Source of the DNA: Bacteroidales bacterium UBA1217
Lineage (GTDB): Bacteria; Bacteroidota; Bacteroidia; Bacteroidales; P3
Reading direction: 5' to 3'
Assembly (NCBI GenBank): GCA_002309335.1
Contig: DBXH01000051.1
Coordinates: forward strand, 25,597-41,812
DNA: 16,216 bases
The position numbers were made by a program, and so were the translations under genes. Shown here piece after piece: positions 13,256-16,216 of the stretch; positions within the stretch are counted from its first letter, which is position 1; every line of letters starts with the position of its first letter. The notes beneath the pieces are model-generated. The model was given only the letters and a program-made list of their open reading frames with translations, was not told the DNA's origin and did not search any database.

Positions 13256-14056
13256 TCACATTGGTTTTATTCGGCGTGCAAGTTTGGCGGCAAGTCCAGG
13301 ACAGAACTGTTTGATATAGGCCATCAAAAGCTCGTATCGACCGACCATAACTTCACGTTTCTTTTTGTATACAGCTTTAACAATCTTGTCTGCAGCTTGT
13401 TGCGGCGTAACTCCACCTGCCTGGCCAGCATCCATCTTGCCGTGTTGACGACCGTCCTTTTCAAGGGCATATTTGGAAATATTTGTCTGCACACGTCCCG
13501 GGCATACTATCGTCACACGGATGTTCTGGTCGTATGTTTCCGCCTGAACGGTCTCGAAAAAGCCATACAGTGCGTGTTTTGCCGAGCTATATGCACACCG
13601 CAGCGGGAAACCAAAGCGACCTGCAATGCTCGTGGTCACAACCAATTGACCTCCACCCTGCTCTATCATTCGCGGCAAAATATTCTTAGTCAGAATCACA
13701 GGCGCATAATAGTCAATATCCATCACCTTGCGAATAACACGCATCTCGGTTTCAACGGTAGTACCACGCTGACTGATGCCGGCATTATTGTAAAGGATAT
13801 CTATCCTCCCAAAACAATTCCAAGCAGCGTCAGCCAAACCGTCAAGTTCGTCACTCTTTGAAAGGTCGAACGGCAGTGCGACAGCATCAAGAGCACCAAG
13901 CTCCTTGCAATGAGCAACAACCTTTTCTAACAAATCGGCTTCAAGTGCGGTGACGATAACCTTAGCTCCCTCCCTGGCAAAGCGATAGGCAGTAGCCTCG
14001 CCGATGCCAGACGAGGCTCCTGTTATCCAGACTACTTTTTTGTCGAACTTCTTCAT
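13256..14056 (-). CDS. Short-chain dehydrogenase/reductase (DHRS7/ketosphinganine-reductase-like)
   Basis: 266-residue classical SDR. The Rossmann cofactor motif TGASSGIG is at residues 12-19, NNAG at 90-93, and the catalytic Ser143 (TTSIAGRFG), Tyr156 and Lys160 (AYSSAK) are all present. The fourth member of the usual tetrad, an Asn in helix 4, aligns with Asp115 in VMDIDYYAP. The basic residues often seen after the second strand in NADPH users are absent (VTALEADLL). The C-terminal part (LLMAYIKQFCPGLAAKLARR) is hydrophobic and basic, as in membrane-associated DHRS7/KDSR-like enzymes of lipid metabolism. It lies 33 bases after the PLP enzyme gene and two genes after an alpha-oxoamine synthase, so reduction of a 3-keto long-chain base (3-ketosphinganine or dehydrocapnine) is a reasonable inference. 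SDR membership is firm; the substrate is not. Confidence 0.85.
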   Translation of the reverse strand: MKKFDKKVVWITGASSGIGEATAYRFAREGAKVIVTALEADLLEKVVAHCKELGALDAVALPFDLSKSDELDGLADAAWNCFGRIDILYNNAGISQRGTTVETEMRVIRKVMDIDYYAPVILTKNILPRMIEQGGGQLVVTTSIAGRFGFPLRCAYSSAKHALYGFFETVQAETYDQNIRVTIVCPGRVQTNISKYALEKDGRQHGKMDAGQAGGVTPQQAADKIVKAVYKKKREVMVGRYELLMAYIKQFCPGLAAKLARRIKPM

Positions 14057-14070
14057 TTTCCTATAGCATT

Positions 14071-14094
14071 ACTAGTTCTACTAGTTAAACTAGT
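14071..14094. repeat. Three ACTAGT palindromes at exact 9-base spacing
   Basis: ACTAGT occurs at 14071, 14080 and 14089. Read on the - strand this is three copies of a 9-base unit starting AACTAGT. The third palindrome includes the TAG stop (14090-14092) of the PLP enzyme gene, and the array fills most of the 33-base gap before the SDR gene. Function unknown. Confidence 0.6.
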
Positions 14095-15304
14095 TCTCAA
14101 CCAAATCCTTGAACCATCCTGCCCGGTCGCTGCCTTCTCCGGTATTGAGCAAAACAACATCGCCATCGTGTATAAGTCCCTTGTCTACAGCTTGATAGAA
14201 TCCAGCATAGCATACCATCGAGGCGGGGCCCATAAGTGTCTCCTGCGACCGCTTCATCTCTTTTCCATACTGCGGCAACTCAGCCTCCTTGACACGAATG
14301 AAAGTTCCGCCTGACTTGCGTACCAGCGGAGCCACAAGCGGATAGTTGCCAGGATTGGCAGCTGTAAGGATGCCTATGCGGGTCTTGATGTCTTTCTTGG
14401 CCTCATAGTCCTTTTCCCAGCCTTCGGGGAATCCTGCCGCTGTAGCCTTCTCCCACGCATTGACCATCGGGTCACATTCATCCTGCTGAACAAGCAGCAT
14501 ACGAGGCAGCTTTAACGACTTATCGCCAGTCATAGCCTGCAAATCGCGAAAACCTTTCTCAAATGCCAACGGCGACGTGCCACCGGCCACAGCCTGCATA
14601 TAAACCGTAGGTAGCTGACCGATCTGACGTATACACTCGTTGACCAGCAGACGTTTCGACTCGATACGCAACGGGTCGGTATTGCCGCCACTTATAAGCA
14701 CCTTGTTCTCTTTATGATAGTTGGCGGCTTCAGCCTTTGCGTCGCCATAACCGCCCTTCGAGATAACAATCGGCTGACCAACGTTGCGAATAGCCTCAAC
14801 CGTCGCAGGGTCAATACAATTTGGGGCAAACTCGGTGAATTTTATTCCTGCCTTTGCCAGATAGGTCGCAAAAGCCACTCCAGCGTTACCGGTCGACGCA
14901 AGGCAATATTCCTTTACTCCGTTCTCTTTCAGCACCGTAGCAGCTAACGCAGCACTTATATCCTTGAACGAACCGCTACCGGCATTCTGATCGTTGCGAT
15001 AGACAAACACTTTGCAATCAACGCCTTTGCTTTTGGCATACTCCTCAAGGTTGTTCCAGCGCTCCATAGGTATCAATCCCTCGCCGAAACTAACTATATT
15101 CTCACGCTTCTCTATCGGCAATAAATCGAAATAATAGTCTTGGTATGAGTCATTTGCAGGTTTGTCATAGCGGAACGGCTTTACATCGAAGTATTCCACC
15201 TCGGCATATCCGCTGCCACATTCACACTGCTGGTCTTGCCGAAACCAAGTGGCAAAGTCTCCAATGACTTTGCCACATTTTTTACATCTGAGTTGGTATT
15301 TCAT
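14090..15304 (-). CDS. Zinc-ribbon PLP enzyme of the threonine synthase family (cysteate synthase-like or threonine synthase)
   Basis: 404-residue fold-type II PLP enzyme. It starts with a zinc-ribbon: Cys7, Cys10 (CKKC) and Cys27, Cys29 (CECG), as in archaeal/plant-type threonine synthases and archaeal cysteate synthase. The PLP Schiff-base lysine is Lys114 in GSGSFKDISAA; the phosphate-binding segment is ASTGNAGVA, and a Gly-rich loop AGGTSPLAFEKGF follows. Threonine synthase converts O-phosphohomoserine to threonine; cysteate synthase, which evolved from it, uses O-phosphoserine and sulfite to make cysteate. A plain database match would probably say threonine synthase. Against that, no thrA or thrB is nearby, while the gene lies between an alpha-oxoamine synthase and an SDR, which suits sulfonolipid synthesis. 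ATG start at 15304. Family certain, reaction undecided. Confidence 0.85.
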   Translation of the reverse strand: MKYQLRCKKCGKVIGDFATWFRQDQQCECGSGYAEVEYFDVKPFRYDKPANDSYQDYYFDLLPIEKRENIVSFGEGLIPMERWNNLEEYAKSKGVDCKVFVYRNDQNAGSGSFKDISAALAATVLKENGVKEYCLASTGNAGVAFATYLAKAGIKFTEFAPNCIDPATVEAIRNVGQPIVISKGGYGDAKAEAANYHKENKVLISGGNTDPLRIESKRLLVNECIRQIGQLPTVYMQAVAGGTSPLAFEKGFRDLQAMTGDKSLKLPRMLLVQQDECDPMVNAWEKATAAGFPEGWEKDYEAKKDIKTRIGILTAANPGNYPLVAPLVRKSGGTFIRVKEAELPQYGKEMKRSQETLMGPASMVCYAGFYQAVDKGLIHDGDVVLLNTGEGSDRAGWFKDLVEN

Positions 15305-15336
15305 TTGTGTGAGATGTTTTAAAGATTACAGAGGTT

Positions 15337-15375
15337 CTAAAGGTTAAGGATACTCATACCCTTTTAACCTTTTAG
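15337..15375. other. Imperfect hairpin in the gap between the two PLP enzyme genes
   Basis: CTAAAGGTTAA at 15337-15347 pairs with TTAACCTTTTAG at 15364-15375 with one bulged base, around a 16-base loop. It sits in the 102-base gap downstream of the alpha-oxoamine synthase stop. The stem is AT-rich and no T-run follows on the - strand, so it may be an attenuator, an RNA-stability stem or a processing site rather than a standard terminator. The rest of the gap shows no gene or clear promoter box. Confidence 0.4.
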
Positions 15376-15406
15376 GCGTCCTAAGGGAGCAATCCTTTTT
15401 CCCCTT

Positions 15407-16216
15407 TTATTTATGCTTAATGATGTGCATATCAGGCATCGGCTTGTTGTAGACGCCCTGGTCGAGACGCTTCTTCACCTCGCGGAACACCTCGATAGTG
15501 CGGTTGGCGTGCTCCATCGTGTGGACAGCTGTCGGAATGATGCGCAGCATTATCTGACCCTTCGGCACAACGGGATAAACCACTATTGAGCAGAAGATAC
15601 CGTAGTTCTCGCGCAGGTCGACAACGACGTTGGTACCCTGGTTGACATCTCCCGGGAAGAAGACCGGAGTAATCGGTGACTCGGTGACACCCGTGTTGAG
15701 GCCTTCGGCTTGGAGCGACTTCTGCAGATAGGTCGAGAGTTCCCACAGTTTCTCACGGTACTCGGGATGCTGGTTGATGATTTCCAAACGGCGCTTGACG
15801 CCCCAAACGATAGGCATTGGCAGGCTCTTGGCGTAGATCTGCGAGCGCATATTGAAACGCAGATAAGTGATGATGTCCTCATCGTTGCAGCCGATGAAAC
15901 CACCGATGATAGCCATCGTCTTGGCGAAAGCGCAGAAATAAAGGTCAATGTCGTCAGCGCAGTTGAAGTGGGTGTGCGTACCGCGACCTTCAGGACCCAT
16001 AACGCCCATACCGTGGGCATCGTCGATAAGGATGCGGAAATTGAACTCCTTCTTCAGAGCCACAATCTTATCCAGAGCACCGAGGTCGCCCTCCATACCA
16101 TAGACACCTTCAGTAGCAACGAGAATACCGCCACCCTGCTTCTCGGCCAGTGCCGTAGCCTGAGTCAGCTGCTTGCGCAGGCTCTCGATGTCGTTGTGCT
16201 GGTATTTGAAACGCTT
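15407..16216 (-). CDS. Alpha-oxoamine synthase family PLP enzyme (serine palmitoyltransferase or cysteate acyltransferase-like), 5' end cut by window edge
   Basis: The frame is open to the window edge; the visible 270 residues are the C-terminal two thirds of a protein of this family, usually about 400 residues. Family members join an amino acid to an acyl thioester with loss of CO2: SPT (serine), Kbl (glycine), BioF (alanine) and cysteate fatty acyltransferase. PLP-binding features: TEGVYGMEGDLG, then LIDDAHGMGVMG with the Asp and His that hold the cofactor, and the Schiff-base Lys (codon 15921-15923) in FCAFAKTMAIIGGF. C-terminal signatures are SPITPVFF, ENYGIFCSIVVYP and LRIIPTAVHT. The AFAK variant of the lysine motif differs from the TFSKS of many SPT and BioF proteins. 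An ATG at 16094-16096 is internal. The following zinc-ribbon PLP enzyme and SDR genes favour a long-chain-base product. It is more GC-rich than upstream genes (two 60-base lines counted by eye, 53% and 62%, against 42% in one rnc line). Confidence 0.85.
   Translation of the reverse strand, partial: KRFKYQHNDIESLRKQLTQATALAEKQGGGILVATEGVYGMEGDLGALDKIVALKKEFNFRILIDDAHGMGVMGPEGRGTHTHFNCADDIDLYFCAFAKTMAIIGGFIGCNDEDIITYLRFNMRSQIYAKSLPMPIVWGVKRRLEIINQHPEYREKLWELSTYLQKSLQAEGLNTGVTESPITPVFFPGDVNQGTNVVVDLRENYGIFCSIVVYPVVPKGQIMLRIIPTAVHTMEHANRTIEVFREVKKRLDQGVYNKPMPDMHIIKHK

Noticed and set aside
13397..13861. 154-residue open frame on the + strand
   Set aside because: Antisense to the SDR gene, whose catalytic motifs are intact; no independent support.
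15583..16020. Long open frames in other - strand frames inside the alpha-oxoamine synthase gene
   Set aside because: Ser/Arg-rich composition typical of out-of-frame reading of a GC-rich, codon-biased gene.

Overview
The window looks like a Bacteroidota chromosome segment, most likely order Bacteroidales. It carries a Bacteroidota-style LptD, a GldA-like ATPase, a PorV/FadL-like barrel beside a helix-hairpin-helix outer-membrane protein, perfect TAnnTTTG promoter boxes and no obvious Shine-Dalgarno sequences. The genes are core or lineage-core. I see no insertion sequences, phage genes, tRNAs, rRNAs or CRISPR arrays, and coding density is very high: the longest non-coding stretch is 128 bases.

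Layout. (1) Positions 1-1998, + strand: the end of a fatty-acid/RNA-processing operon, fabF (5' end cut by the window edge) then rnc. (2) 2009-6075, - strand: a MerR-type regulator, a lipoprotein, a PorV/FadL-like barrel and a 700-residue outer-membrane protein with a periplasmic ComEA-like helix-hairpin-helix domain. The last three are tightly packed and form an envelope operon of unknown function. (3) 6204-8819, - strand: lptD, the outer-membrane LPS translocon. (4) 8820-8908: a compact divergent promoter region in which two perfect -7 boxes form an inverted repeat and point at each other. (5) 8909-12348, + strand: an AmiC-type peptidoglycan amidase with a C-terminal SPOR domain, a short GldA-like ABC ATPase, pyrF and a four-helix membrane protein, with gaps of 34, 7 and 12 bases, probably one operon. 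(6) 12343-16216, - strand: an alpha-oxoamine synthase (5' end cut by the window edge), a zinc-ribbon PLP enzyme of the threonine synthase family, a short-chain dehydrogenase and a Wza-like polysaccharide export lipoprotein.

The most interesting reading is of region 6. An alpha-oxoamine synthase, a threonine-synthase-fold enzyme resembling archaeal-type cysteate synthase, and an SDR reductase are the three activities needed to make sulfonolipids (capnine/sulfobacin type): cysteate formation, its decarboxylative condensation with an acyl thioester, and ketone reduction. This is inference from family and order. The alternatives are a threonine synthase beside a serine palmitoyltransferase or a related enzyme. 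The second point of interest is the operon of region 2, whose secreted HhH-barrel fusion has no known role.
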